A stretch of DNA of 64,000 nucleotides. Source: Bifidobacterium thermophilum. GTDB taxonomy: Bacteria > Actinomycetota > Actinomycetes > Actinomycetales > Bifidobacteriaceae. The position numbers were made by a program, and so were the translations under genes. Location: NCBI GenBank assembly GCA_000741495.1, contig JGZV01000005.1, forward strand, positions 1-64,000. The letters run 5' to 3'. The notes beneath the pieces were generated by a model. It searched no databases. It was not told where the DNA came from and saw only the letters and a list, made by a program, of their open reading frames with translations. Shown here piece by piece: positions 28,991 to 37,394 of the stretch; position 1 is the stretch's first letter; each line of letters opens with the position of its first letter.

Positions 28991-30262
28991 ATGCGACGCA
29001 CAACATCACCACACAAATCAATGAAACGCACACTGATGTGTGCGACCGCCGCCGTCGCCGCGCTGACCATGACGCTGTCCGGTTGCGGCTCCTCGTCATC
29101 AAGCGGTTCGGCGTCCAGCGGCTCGAACGGCGGATTCGTACTCGGCGCGCTGTTCCCGCAGACCGGCTCGCTGGCGTACATGTCCCCGCAGGAGGAGGGC
29201 GCGGTCAAGCTCGCCCTCAAGGACATCAATGATGCCGGCGGCGTGCTCGGCAAGAAGGCCACGTCGGTGAGCGCCGATACGTCCGACGCCGACCATGCGG
29301 ACCAGAACACGTCAGGCACCCAGTCGGTGCTGTCCAAGAATCCGTCCGCGATCATCGGCCCCGCGTCCAGCTCCGTCGTCAAGAACGTGTACAAGGAGAT
29401 CTCCGCCGCCAAGGTCCCGCTGATCTCGATGGGCGCGACATCCGCGAGCCTGTCCGGCGTCGACCCGTATTTCTTCCGCACGGTCGCCCCCGATAGCGTG
29501 CAGGGCGCGGTGCTGGGCAGCGTGATCGCCCAGGATGGCGTGCAGAAGCTCGCCATCGCCTCGTTCAACGATGATTACGGCACTGGCCTGCGCGACACGA
29601 TCGCCAAGACCGCCGAGGCTGCCGGCGTGGATGTCGTGTACGGCAAGGATCAGGCCTTCGACCCGACCGAGACGAACTTCTCGTCGCTCGTGTCGACCAT
29701 CAAAGCGTCCAACCCTGACGCCATCGCCATCATCGCCTTCGACCAAACCAAGCCGCTGATCAAGGAGATGATTGCCCAAGGCGTCGATACCACGAAACTG
29801 TATCTGGTTGACGGCAATACGTCCGATTACTCCGACACGTTCGACAAGGGCACGCTCAAAGGCGTGACCGGCACGATCCCGGGCGCCCACGCGACTGCGG
29901 ACTTCCAGAAGAAGGTCAAGTCCATGGAAAGCAGCGTCAAGGATTACACCTATGCGGCCGAAACGTATGACGGCGTGATCCTGTTCGCGCTCGCCGCGCA
30001 GAAGGGCGGCAAGACCGACGGCGAGACCATCCAGAAGAACCTGCTCGCGGTGTCCGGCGCGAATGGCGGCACGAAGTGCAAGTCCTACAAGGAGTGCGTG
30101 GCACTGCTGAAGGATGGCAAAGATATCGAATATGTCGGCCAGACCGGTATCGGACCGTTCAACAAGAACCATGATCCGAGCTCCGCGAATATCGGCGTGT
30201 ACAAGTACGGCGAGGACAACAAGCCGGTGTTCGACCACGTCCAGTCCGGTAAGGTGTCGTGA
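28991..30262 (+). CDS. livK: Branched-chain amino-acid-binding lipoprotein LivK
   Basis: Extracellular receptor (periplasmic-binding-protein type I fold) for the LivHMGF importer. Signal with lipobox TMTLSGCGSSSSSGSASSGS, then FVLGALFPQTGSLAYMSPQE, the usual first strand and ligand-binding loop. GPASSSVVKNVYKEISAAKV and YFFRTVAPDSVQGAVLG are family motifs, and YAAETYDGVILFALAA lies near the C-terminus. 423 residues from ATG 28991, chosen because GGAGAGAGG precedes it at a usable distance; an ATG seven codons upstream is possible. It is separated from livF by 545 bp and a hairpin, so it probably has its own promoter, as fits a receptor needed in excess. Confidence 0.95.
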   Translation: MRRTTSPHKSMKRTLMCATAAVAALTMTLSGCGSSSSSGSASSGSNGGFVLGALFPQTGSLAYMSPQEEGAVKLALKDINDAGGVLGKKATSVSADTSDADHADQNTSGTQSVLSKNPSAIIGPASSSVVKNVYKEISAAKVPLISMGATSASLSGVDPYFFRTVAPDSVQGAVLGSVIAQDGVQKLAIASFNDDYGTGLRDTIAKTAEAAGVDVVYGKDQAFDPTETNFSSLVSTIKASNPDAIAIIAFDQTKPLIKEMIAQGVDTTKLYLVDGNTSDYSDTFDKGTLKGVTGTIPGAHATADFQKKVKSMESSVKDYTYAAETYDGVILFALAAQKGGKTDGETIQKNLLAVSGANGGTKCKSYKECVALLKDGKDIEYVGQTGIGPFNKNHDPSSANIGVYKYGEDNKPVFDHVQSGKVS

Positions 30263-30308
30263 CCTGCGGGGGACGCCCCGTTCCATCTGATGTGACGGAG
30301 CATCGATG

Positions 30309-30346
30309 ACCGGTGTCGCAAGCGTGCAATCGTTTGCGACACCGGT
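30309..30346 (+). terminator. Terminator of livK
   Basis: ACCGGTGTCGCAA / TTGCGACACCGGT, 13-bp perfect stem with 12-nt loop, followed by TTGTCGTGTTT. Confidence 0.8.
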
Positions 30347-30530
30347 TTGTCGTGTTTGCGGTGTTTGTCACGCTCGCGGTGCAGTGTGTTATCCGGGAAG
30401 GCGTGTGTGGTGGGTGGGCTGTGCCGCCGCGCGACCGATGGTTGCGGTACCATGGGGGATTGCCGTATGGTGCGGCAGTGCGAGTAAGAACGGCGGGCGA
30501 TGCCTGCAGCGGATTGTTTGGGAGTGACAG

Positions 30531-31460
30531 ATGGCAAAACATGAGGGACGGGACGTGGGTGTCCCGGACGCAGACGGTGTCACCCCGGACGGGGACGGTG
30601 CCGCCGCGGCGGTGGACGCCCCCGGTGATATCGGTTCGACGCCTGCGCGTGAGCCAAAACCTGAGACGTTGGCGATTCAACGAATCGAGCCGGAGACTGG
30701 TCCTGTCGGTGCGGCCGCGTCGCCGAATCCCCCGCAGATTTCGCTGGCCCCCATCAAGAAGCTGCGCGCCCAGTTCAACCCGCTGGCTGACGGCCTGGTG
30801 TATCTGGTGGTGTTCGTCGGCGGTTTCGTCGGTACTGCCGCACGATACGGGCTGTCGGCGTTGTGGCCGGCCCACGGTACAGGCTTCCCTGTGGCGACGT
30901 TTGTCGCGAATATGGTCGCTTGCCTGTTGTTTTCCTTGTTGACGGAAACGATGGCGTCCGCGTCGTGGCTTCGCCGGCGTGTACGGCAGTTGACGAGTCG
31001 TGGGCTTGGATTGGGCTTGTGCGGCGGATTGTCGACGATGTCGACGGTGATGTTGGAAGGCTTGCATGATATTCTCGCCCACGATCCGTGGATGGCGGTT
31101 TCGTACATGCTCGCCAGCATGGTGGGTGGCGTGTTGTGCTGTATTGCGGGCGTGTGTCTTGCCCACGTGTTCACGGCGTCCCGTGCAGCGCAGTCGATGC
31201 GCAGGATGTCTTTGGGGTCCGGTCCCGCCCATGGTGGCAGTCATGCGAAAGACACGCCATCGCATGGCGCCCATGCCGTGAAAGCGAACCAGGGTGCCGT
31301 TGCGGTCGGCGTCGGTCCCGGCGATAGGGCGGGCGCGGGTACGGGTGCAGGCGCGGGTGCGGTTGTCGCGGCCGATGGCATGCCGGCATCGTTTGAACCG
31401 ACGCCGATCACCGCGGAAATCCCGATGGTTCCTGATCCCGTGACCGGGGAGGTGCACTGA
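30531..31460 (+). CDS. crcB: Fluoride channel subunit CrcB with long polar ends
   Basis: 309 residues around a normal four-helix FluC core. Residues 1-80 are polar (DADGVTPDGDGAAAAVDAPG) and residues 225-309 rich in G, A and H (GDRAGAGTGAGAGAVVAADG); both are probably disordered. The core contains VVFVGGFVGTAARYGLSALW, FPVATFVANMVACLLFSLLT and GLGLCGGLSTMSTVMLE. GGAGTGAC precedes the ATG. The stop overlaps the next crcB start (TGATG). This is a second fluoride locus, 10 kb from the first and homologous to it, but with both subunits intact. Confidence 0.9.
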   Translation: MAKHEGRDVGVPDADGVTPDGDGAAAAVDAPGDIGSTPAREPKPETLAIQRIEPETGPVGAAASPNPPQISLAPIKKLRAQFNPLADGLVYLVVFVGGFVGTAARYGLSALWPAHGTGFPVATFVANMVACLLFSLLTETMASASWLRRRVRQLTSRGLGLGLCGGLSTMSTVMLEGLHDILAHDPWMAVSYMLASMVGGVLCCIAGVCLAHVFTASRAAQSMRRMSLGSGPAHGGSHAKDTPSHGAHAVKANQGAVAVGVGPGDRAGAGTGAGAGAVVAADGMPASFEPTPITAEIPMVPDPVTGEVH

Positions 31461-31825
31461 TGCTGCTCGTATGCGTGTTCGGCGGGCTGGGGACGATGGT
31501 CCGCTACATTTTCGACGTGTCGATCCGCCGCTGGTGGCATCACGCGTTCCCCTTGGCGACTCTGCTGGTCAATGTGATCGCCTCGTTCTGCGCGGGCATG
31601 GCGGCCGCCGGGTATGCGTACCATACGGTGGACCAGGCGACGAGCCTGATGTTCGTTGCCGGGTTCCTGGGTGGAATGTCGACGTTCTCGGCCGCGGTCA
31701 GCGAGATGGTGTCGCTGGCGCGTAATCGCCGTTGGTGGCTGGCGCTCGCATACGCGCTGATGAGCATGGTGGTGCCGTTGGTGTGTGCGGCGGCCGGATG
31801 GGGGCTTGTCGCCGTCACCAGATAG
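31460..31825 (+). CDS. crcB: Fluoride channel subunit CrcB, partner subunit
   Basis: 121 residues, the standard FluC length. MLLVCVFGGLGTMVRYIFDV opens helix 1, FPLATLLVNVIASFCAGMAA is helix 2 with the track Asn, and VAGFLGGMSTFSAAVSEMVS holds the helix-3 break. Translation is coupled to the upstream crcB by a TGATG overlap. It is clearly paralogous to the frameshifted copy at 21335. No hairpin with T-run is seen after it; the next gene is the lacI regulator 180 bp downstream. Confidence 0.92.
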   Translation: MLLVCVFGGLGTMVRYIFDVSIRRWWHHAFPLATLLVNVIASFCAGMAAAGYAYHTVDQATSLMFVAGFLGGMSTFSAAVSEMVSLARNRRWWLALAYALMSMVVPLVCAAAGWGLVAVTR

Positions 31826-31880
31826 TGGTCGCCATAGTGGTCACCAGATAGTGCGTGCGGTCTCGTAAGCCAGGATTCGG

Positions 31881-31898
31881 CGTCGAACCGTTTCGATA
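31881..31898. promoter_or_regulatory. LacI-type operator upstream of lacI at 32008
   Basis: CGTCGAACCGTTTCGATA matches the perfect palindrome TATCGAACCGGTTCGATA in front of sucP at 15 of 18 positions. It lies about 110 bp before the regulator start, next to a possible -10 (TAGTACAAT), suggesting autoregulation. Confidence 0.6.
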
Positions 31899-32007
31899 GT
31901 ACAATGCCATACAGCGCCCATAGCGGGACGCTGAAACAAGCCGCTTTTGCGCGTGGATTCCCCGACGATGGGAGACAGCGCAGACAGGAAACCGTGAGGA
32001 GCAGGAC

Positions 32008-33111
32008 ATGGTTGGTATGCGTGACGTGGCCAAACGAGTCGGAGTGTCAGTGAGCACGGTGTCACTCGTCGTGAACGCTACCGGCTACGTTTCGGATGAG
32101 ATGCGCGAACGGGTCGAACAGGCGATGCGCGAACTCGACTATATTCCCAACGAGTTGGCGCGCAACCTGTACCGCGACCGTACCGGCATGGTCGGCGTCA
32201 TCGTGCCGACACTGCGCCACCCGTTCTTCGCGACACTGGTGTCCGCGCTCCAGGGGCGGCTGTCGCGGCGCAACCTCCAGACGCTGCTGTGCGCCACGGA
32301 TGATGCCGATACCGGCGAGGCGGAATACGTGAGCCGCCTACGCCGCCACATGATGGATGGCATCATCATGGCCGCGCATACTGAGCATCCCGCAGAGTAT
32401 TGGGATTCAATCCGCCGCCCGATCGTCGCTTTCGACCGTGTGCTGGGCGATACGATTGCGGCCGTGCGATCCGACCATGAGCAAGGTGGACAGCTGATCG
32501 CCCGGCAGCTTCTCGACACTGGATCGCGGCACGCGGTGCTGGTCGGCGGCCCGCGCAAACAGTTCGACGACCGTGGCGACGGCGCGACCACGTTCCCCAC
32601 AATCCGGTATTTCAAAACATTGGAACAGCAGTGCGATGCCGCCGGCATCCGGCACGAATACGTGGAATCCGGTGCGGTTTCGGACGTCGCGGGCTGCGCA
32701 CGGGGTGTGCACGCACTGTTCGACCGCATCGAGTCGGACGCTCGTGGCGGCGGCAGCACCATGCCATCCGTTGACGCGATTGTCGGCTCCGACGTGGTCG
32801 CCTCCTGCGCGGTGCGGGAAGCGTTGTCGCGTGGGATACGCGTGCCGCAGGACTTGCAGGTTATCGGCTATGACGGCACATATCTCGCGGATTGCGCGGG
32901 CATGACACTGAGCGTGGTCAGGCAGGATTTCGACACGCTCTCCGAGCGGCTCGCCGACCATATCGTCGACGCCATCGACCACACCGGTGATTGCGCTTCC
33001 GCCGGCGATCATGCCGAAGACAGCCATATCGCCGGCGAACCCGCCGGGCACGCGGTCGATATCGTGCCGGTATCCCTGCGCACCGGCGACACCACCCGGC
33101 CTGTCGCCTAG
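32008..33111 (+). CDS. LacI-family regulator, candidate sucrose regulator
   Basis: 367 residues. The N-terminal HTH reads MRDVAKRVGVSVSTVSLVVN with the hinge helix PNELARNLYRDRTGMVGVIV; the effector domain follows (LRHPFFATLVSALQGRL, DGIIMAAHTEHPAEYW, VGSDVVASCAVREALSRGI, VIGYDGTYLADCAGMTLSVV). It has an unusual histidine/aspartate-rich C-terminal stretch (TGDCASAGDHAEDSHIAGE). GAGGAGC precedes the ATG. The operator in front of it is nearly the same as that before sucP, so I infer control of the sucrose genes five kilobases downstream; direct neighbours do not show this. Confidence 0.88.
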   Translation: MVGMRDVAKRVGVSVSTVSLVVNATGYVSDEMRERVEQAMRELDYIPNELARNLYRDRTGMVGVIVPTLRHPFFATLVSALQGRLSRRNLQTLLCATDDADTGEAEYVSRLRRHMMDGIIMAAHTEHPAEYWDSIRRPIVAFDRVLGDTIAAVRSDHEQGGQLIARQLLDTGSRHAVLVGGPRKQFDDRGDGATTFPTIRYFKTLEQQCDAAGIRHEYVESGAVSDVAGCARGVHALFDRIESDARGGGSTMPSVDAIVGSDVVASCAVREALSRGIRVPQDLQVIGYDGTYLADCAGMTLSVVRQDFDTLSERLADHIVDAIDHTGDCASAGDHAEDSHIAGEPAGHAVDIVPVSLRTGDTTRPVA

Positions 33112-33172
33112 CGGCCTGCCGGGCGGGGATGGTCCCGGGGCAGAGCGGGCCCGTCTTCTCTAGGAATTGGTC

Positions 33173-33199
33173 CAGTGGTCGTCCACTTGCCGACCACTG
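33173..33199. promoter_or_regulatory. Candidate operator of the GntR regulator
   Basis: CAGTGGTCG (33173-33181) and CGACCACTG (33191-33199), perfect 9-bp arms around nine bases. The TGGTC/GACCA halves are of the kind bound by FadR-type GntR proteins. It is 114 bp before the gntR start. Confidence 0.6.
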
Positions 33200-33312
33200 C
33201 GAAACCCCGCGGAAATACGGCGATGATTGGCTGTCACCAGTATGAGGCGCACGCCAAGAGGTCCAATCCAACCCGCGGCCGTGCACCATCGGAACGACAC
33301 CGGGAGACGGCC

Positions 33313-34116
33313 ATGGACGACAACGACAGTGACGGGACATTCCTCGCATCCGCTGCGGGCAAACCCGCCGAACTGGCCTCCATACTCGCCGGCCGGATCA
33401 CAGCAGGACAATACCCGCCCGGCACGCGACTGCCCGGCGAACGTGAGCTCGCCGTGACCTTCCACGTCTCACGCGGCACAGTCCGCGATGCCGTCGCCAT
33501 CCTCGCGCAACGCCACGTGGTACGCACCAAATGGGGTGCCGGCACCATCGTGCTGGACACCGACGAGGCGTCCCTCGCCATCGAGACGGTATTGAGGCAA
33601 GCCGACCACGAACGCGGCAATATCCGCGAGCTGCGGGACCTGGTCGAGCCTGCCATGGCCGCACTCGCCGCGCGCAGGGCATCGCCCTCGGACCTGGTTA
33701 CCCTCCACGGCATCATCGACCACACCGACATCCGGATGACGCCACGCGAATCCTTGCGAATGGACATGGCGTTCCATCTGGCGCTCGCCGAAAGCACCGG
33801 CAATCCGCTGCTGGCAGCGCTGCTGCGGTTTGTCAACGATTCCGCGGAAGCCACGCGGGCCGGTACGCACAGCACGATTGCGAGACGCCGCGTCTCACTG
33901 GATGGACACCGTGCGATCTTCGCGCGCGTCCAAGCCGGTGACGCGCCCGGGGCCCAGCAGGCGATGCTTGACCATCTGCGGGCCATCGGCGGGATGGACG
34001 TCCTCGGCATCCAGCCGCAACGGCCGGCAGGGCCGAAGGAAGCAACGAGCCCAACGACATCAACGACATCAACAAGGCCAACGGCACCAACGAGCCCAAC
34101 GAGGAGCGAACGATGA
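33313..34116 (+). CDS. GntR-family (FadR type) regulator
   Basis: 267 residues. The winged-helix domain spans about 15-80: AGRITAGQYPPGTRLPGERE, LAVTFHVSRGTVRDAVAILA, WGAGTIVLD. The all-helical FCD effector domain follows: NIRELRDLVEPAMAALAARR, DMAFHLALAESTGNPLLAAL, DGHRAIFARVQAGDAPGAQQ. The C-terminus is a threonine/serine/proline-rich tail of low complexity. The start at 33313 has GGGAGAC upstream; an upstream GTG lies within the operator and is unlikely. The stop overlaps the start of the acetamidase-like gene (ATGA), so the two form an operon, and the regulator probably senses that enzyme's substrate or product. Confidence 0.9.
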   Translation: MDDNDSDGTFLASAAGKPAELASILAGRITAGQYPPGTRLPGERELAVTFHVSRGTVRDAVAILAQRHVVRTKWGAGTIVLDTDEASLAIETVLRQADHERGNIRELRDLVEPAMAALAARRASPSDLVTLHGIIDHTDIRMTPRESLRMDMAFHLALAESTGNPLLAALLRFVNDSAEATRAGTHSTIARRRVSLDGHRAIFARVQAGDAPGAQQAMLDHLRAIGGMDVLGIQPQRPAGPKEATSPTTSTTSTRPTAPTSPTRSER

Positions 34117-35216
34117 GCATCATCCACCTGCCAAGCCATCCGGATGCCGTGCGGTGGGGCACCCTGCCCGCCCGCGGCGACCATCCCGTCGCCGCCATCA
34201 ACGCCGGGGACACGCTGCGTATCGACACGCTCAGCCATGAGGGCCTGCTGGAAGAGCAAGGCAAGGATCCGCTGGGATTCTTCCAGGCGCAGGGCGTCGC
34301 GGCATCCGACATCCTCGCGGACGCGGCCGCCATCGCCGCAGAATCGGACCATCCGCACGGTTCCGGACCGCACGTGGTCAACGGTCCGGTCGAAGTGCGC
34401 GGGGCGAAGCCCGGAGACTGGCTGGCCATCGATATCCTCCGGCTCTCCCCGCGCGTCGACTACGGCATCATCTCGAACCGTCACGGCAAAGGCGTGCTGC
34501 CGTCCATGCCCCAAGCCGGGCGGCGGACGGTCAGCATCTTCGCCCGGCGCATGCGCATCAACGGCAAGGACGTCGGCGTCATGCGGAAAACCGGCCCGGA
34601 CGCCATCGACACCTACCATACGTACCTGGCCGGCGGCGTGCCGGCGAGCCTGCCCGAGCCGGACGACCCCGATACGGTGGCCTTCCCACTACGCCCATTC
34701 CTCGGCATCATCGGCGTCACGCCGGACACCGGCGAGCATCTGAGCACCGTACCGCCCGGGGATTTCGGCGGCAACCTCGACATCAATCTCATGGTCGAAG
34801 GCACACGCCTGTACCTGCCGGTATTCGTGGACGGCGCCGGCCTGTACGTGGGCGACCCGCATTTCGCGCAAGGCGACGGCGAGGTCGCGCTGACCGCGCT
34901 CGAAGCGTCCCTGGAAGCCGACCTGCGCGTCGGGGTCATCGCAGGGCCTGATTTCACGCGGCGCTTCGGTGTATTGCAGGGGCCGCTGCTGGAAACCCCC
35001 GACTACCTGGTGACCACCGGCCGCGCTCTGCGCCTCGACGATGCGCTGGAACATTGCGTGGAGGAATCCCTGCGCCTGCTGGTCGACGGCTGCGGCTTCG
35101 ACCGCGCGCACGCCTACGCGTACCTCAGCGCCGCCGCCGACTTCGATATCTCCGAGGCGGTGGACATCCAACGCGGCGTCCATGCGGCGATCCGACGGGC
35201 CGATATCGGCCGATAG
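34113..35216 (+). CDS. Acetamidase/formamidase-family hydrolase
   Basis: FmdA/AmdA-family protein, 367 residues; members hydrolyse short amides to ammonia and the acid. Landmarks are AGDTLRIDTLSHEGLLEEQG near the N-terminus, SGPHVVNGPVEVRGAKPGDW, FLGIIGVTPDTGEHLSTVPP followed by GDFGGNLDINLMVEG, and GAGLYVGDPHFAQGDGEVAL, the family core. The C-terminal helix AHAYAYLSAAADFDISEAVD is also typical. It is co-translated with the GntR regulator. The true substrate is unknown. The threonine-rich repeat just upstream in gntR gives this junction a low-complexity look. Confidence 0.9.
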   Translation: MSIIHLPSHPDAVRWGTLPARGDHPVAAINAGDTLRIDTLSHEGLLEEQGKDPLGFFQAQGVAASDILADAAAIAAESDHPHGSGPHVVNGPVEVRGAKPGDWLAIDILRLSPRVDYGIISNRHGKGVLPSMPQAGRRTVSIFARRMRINGKDVGVMRKTGPDAIDTYHTYLAGGVPASLPEPDDPDTVAFPLRPFLGIIGVTPDTGEHLSTVPPGDFGGNLDINLMVEGTRLYLPVFVDGAGLYVGDPHFAQGDGEVALTALEASLEADLRVGVIAGPDFTRRFGVLQGPLLETPDYLVTTGRALRLDDALEHCVEESLRLLVDGCGFDRAHAYAYLSAAADFDISEAVDIQRGVHAAIRRADIGR

Positions 35217-35368
35217 CAAGGCAAGACAGCGGCGGCACGGCAGTCGGCGGATACCGGATGCCGGCAGAAGCAGGCGCATCCCTCCCGTCGCCGCATACGC
35301 CGAAGATGAGTACGGGACCGTTGGAACACAATCTGGCCTGATTTGGCCCAGCAGATGAAAGAGATGAC

Positions 35369-36703
35369 ATGGTACAAGCAGACACCACTACCGGACACGC
35401 CAACGCATCGGCGGAACCAGCCGACACCGGCAGGCAGCGCCTGGCGCGCCTCGCCACGGCGACGGCTATCGCGTCCGCGCTCGCCGGTGTGGCGGCCGGT
35501 CTGCTCACCCTCATGCTCTACGGCGTGGAGCACGTGTTCCTCGGCTATGTGGAAGGCGTTTCGGTCCCCGGCCCGTTCGCGGTGCCCGCGTGGCGGCGGG
35601 CGGTGTCGGTGTTCGTAGGGCTGTCGGTCGCGGCGGTGATCTGGTGGCTGCTGCGCACGCGCACGACCAAAGTGCCGTCGGTCAAACAGGCGGTGGGCGG
35701 CTCGCGCATGCCCGCGTGGCAGACCGTGGTGCATGTGATGCTGCAGATTTTCATCGTCGGTTCGGGCGCCTCAATTGGCCGCGAAGTCGCCCCGCGCGAA
35801 TTGGGTGCGCTGCTCGGCCAGCGTTTCGCGGGTTTGACTCGCCTGGACAAACGGGATACGCGCACACTCGTCGCGATCGCCGCCGCTGCGGGTCTCGCCG
35901 GCGTCTACAACGCGCCGCTCGCCGGAACTTTCTTCGCCGCGGAAATCCTGCTGCGCGAAATCAGTCTGGAAACTGTGGCTTTGGCGTTCGGCGGTTCGGC
36001 ATTGGCGGCGTGGACGGCCTCGCTGGTCAAAGGTACGCATACCTTCTACGATTTGGGGCATGTCAGTGCGCTGTTCACACCGGACCTCATCGCCTTCGCA
36101 TTGATCGCCGGCGCGGTGTGCGGGGTGTGCGGCGCCCTGTTCCGCCGCGGCTCCGCATGGGCGGAATCGCATAAATCCACCGGTGCCACATTGCTGTGGA
36201 CCATGCCGCTTGCCGGCGCACTCACCGGCATCGCCGCCATCTGGCTGCCGCAGCTCATGGGTAACGGCCGTGCCCTGGGACAGTTGGGGTTCTCGAGCGC
36301 GGTCGAACTGTCGGCTATTCCGGTGCTGCTGCTCGGGTTCGCGGCGAAAGCCGTACTGACCCTGCTGACCATCCGTTCCGGCGCTTCGGGCGGTGTACTG
36401 CAGCCGGGCATCGCGCTGGGCGCGTCGATGGGCGCGATCCTCGGCGTGCTGTGGATGACGTGCTTCCACACGAATGCGCTCGCCGTATATGCGTTGATTG
36501 GCGCGTGCGCGTTGCTGTCCGCCTCCCAGCAGGCGCCGCTCATGGCGACCTGCCTGGTGATGGAGCTCGCTGCCGCGCCGGTGAACCTGTTCGTGCCCGC
36601 GGGGTGTGCGGTTGCGGCGAGCGCGTTGATGTGCCAGGCGCTCATGCCACATCTCGACGCGTGGCGCCCGCTCGCCGGCATTGCCGCCCGCGTTCACCGT
36701 TGA
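35369..36703 (+). CDS. CLC-family chloride channel/antiporter, second type
   Basis: 444 residues with about ten membrane helices and no cytoplasmic regulatory domain. The selectivity motifs differ from the first ClC protein: GSRMPAW in place of GSGIPQ, GSGASIGREVAPRELGALLG with the gating Glu of GREVAP, and GASGGVLQPGIALGAS. GVYNAPLAGTFFAAEILLRE and ASQQAPLMATCLVMELA are the other conserved helices. This variant is common in actinobacteria as a stand-alone protein. It has only a weak ribosome site (AGAGATGAC) and is 153 bp downstream of the acetamidase-like gene, perhaps in the same transcript. Confidence 0.88.
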   Translation: MVQADTTTGHANASAEPADTGRQRLARLATATAIASALAGVAAGLLTLMLYGVEHVFLGYVEGVSVPGPFAVPAWRRAVSVFVGLSVAAVIWWLLRTRTTKVPSVKQAVGGSRMPAWQTVVHVMLQIFIVGSGASIGREVAPRELGALLGQRFAGLTRLDKRDTRTLVAIAAAAGLAGVYNAPLAGTFFAAEILLREISLETVALAFGGSALAAWTASLVKGTHTFYDLGHVSALFTPDLIAFALIAGAVCGVCGALFRRGSAWAESHKSTGATLLWTMPLAGALTGIAAIWLPQLMGNGRALGQLGFSSAVELSAIPVLLLGFAAKAVLTLLTIRSGASGGVLQPGIALGASMGAILGVLWMTCFHTNALAVYALIGACALLSASQQAPLMATCLVMELAAAPVNLFVPAGCAVAASALMCQALMPHLDAWRPLAGIAARVHR

Positions 36704-36892
36704 TCCCAATCCCAAACTGGGTGCGCTGATTCGCGGTCGGAAGCGGGGGATTGCACCGATTCCGTCGGGGCGGTGGTAATCTCCCGGGAGAATCGTCGGG
36801 TTCGGCCGCGTTCTGCGGGAACTCCCCACGACGTAACCGTGAGTAGGACGGATGTGCGACGCTCACCACCCCGCCCGTGTACGATGCGAGGC

Positions 36893-37211
36893 ATGAACAA
36901 CAGCCAAGACCCCCCACACCCCAGCCGAAACCGCCCCGCCCGCCCCCGCGCAATCTCACTCCGGTCGCCGCATCCTCCGCGGCCGCATCTACCGTCATTT
37001 CAAGGGCGACCGGTATCTTGTGGAGGATTTCGCCACGGATTCAGAGACCGGCCTGCCGGTGGTCATCTATCGCAAACTGTATGATGACGGCTCGCTGTGG
37101 GTGCGTCCGCTCGAGATGTTCGCCGGCGAGGTCGATCGTGCGAAGTACCCCGAAATCACGCAGCGTTACCGATTCGAACTTGAGGATGTCCCCAGTGTGA
37201 ATCATCGCTGA
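36893..37211 (+). CDS. DUF1653-family protein, apparent +1 frameshift
   Basis: The conserved DUF1653 domain (RGRIYRHFKGDRYLV, DFATDSETGLPVVIYRKLYD, DGSLWVRPLEMFAGEVD) is encoded up to a stop at 37211, but its frame has no start other than a GTG at 37020 that would delete the first strands. An ATG at 36893 (MNNSQD) lies one phase off. Removing one C from the C6 run at 36910-36915 joins them into 105 residues with a proline/alanine-rich N-terminus. Function of the family is unknown. Confidence 0.65.
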
Positions 37212-37266
37212 ATTCCTGTCACAGACCGCGTGTCGCGTGCTGTCGGCATGATTCCGTCATGTACAA

Positions 37267-37284
37267 TATCGAACCGGTTCGATA
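37267..37284. promoter_or_regulatory. Operator of the sucrose operon
   Basis: TATCGAACCGGTTCGATA, a perfect 18-bp CG-centred palindrome of LacI type, 111 bp before sucP. A related site precedes the lacI gene at 32008. Confidence 0.8.
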
Positions 37285-37308
37285 CGCGTTCGAAAGTGAT
37301 CCGCGGAC

Positions 37309-37324
37309 GGCGATTCGAATCGCC
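37309..37324. promoter_or_regulatory. Second palindrome before sucP
   Basis: GGCGATTCGAATCGCC, a perfect 16-bp palindrome 70 bp before the sucP start. It has a TTCGAA core and differs from the first operator, so a second regulator or a hairpin is possible. Confidence 0.5.
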
Positions 37325-37394
37325 AAATCCAACAAAAACCGCCGAAAACCCGTTACACTGAAAGTGTTCTGTGTTTGGCGCCAAAGGAGGACCA

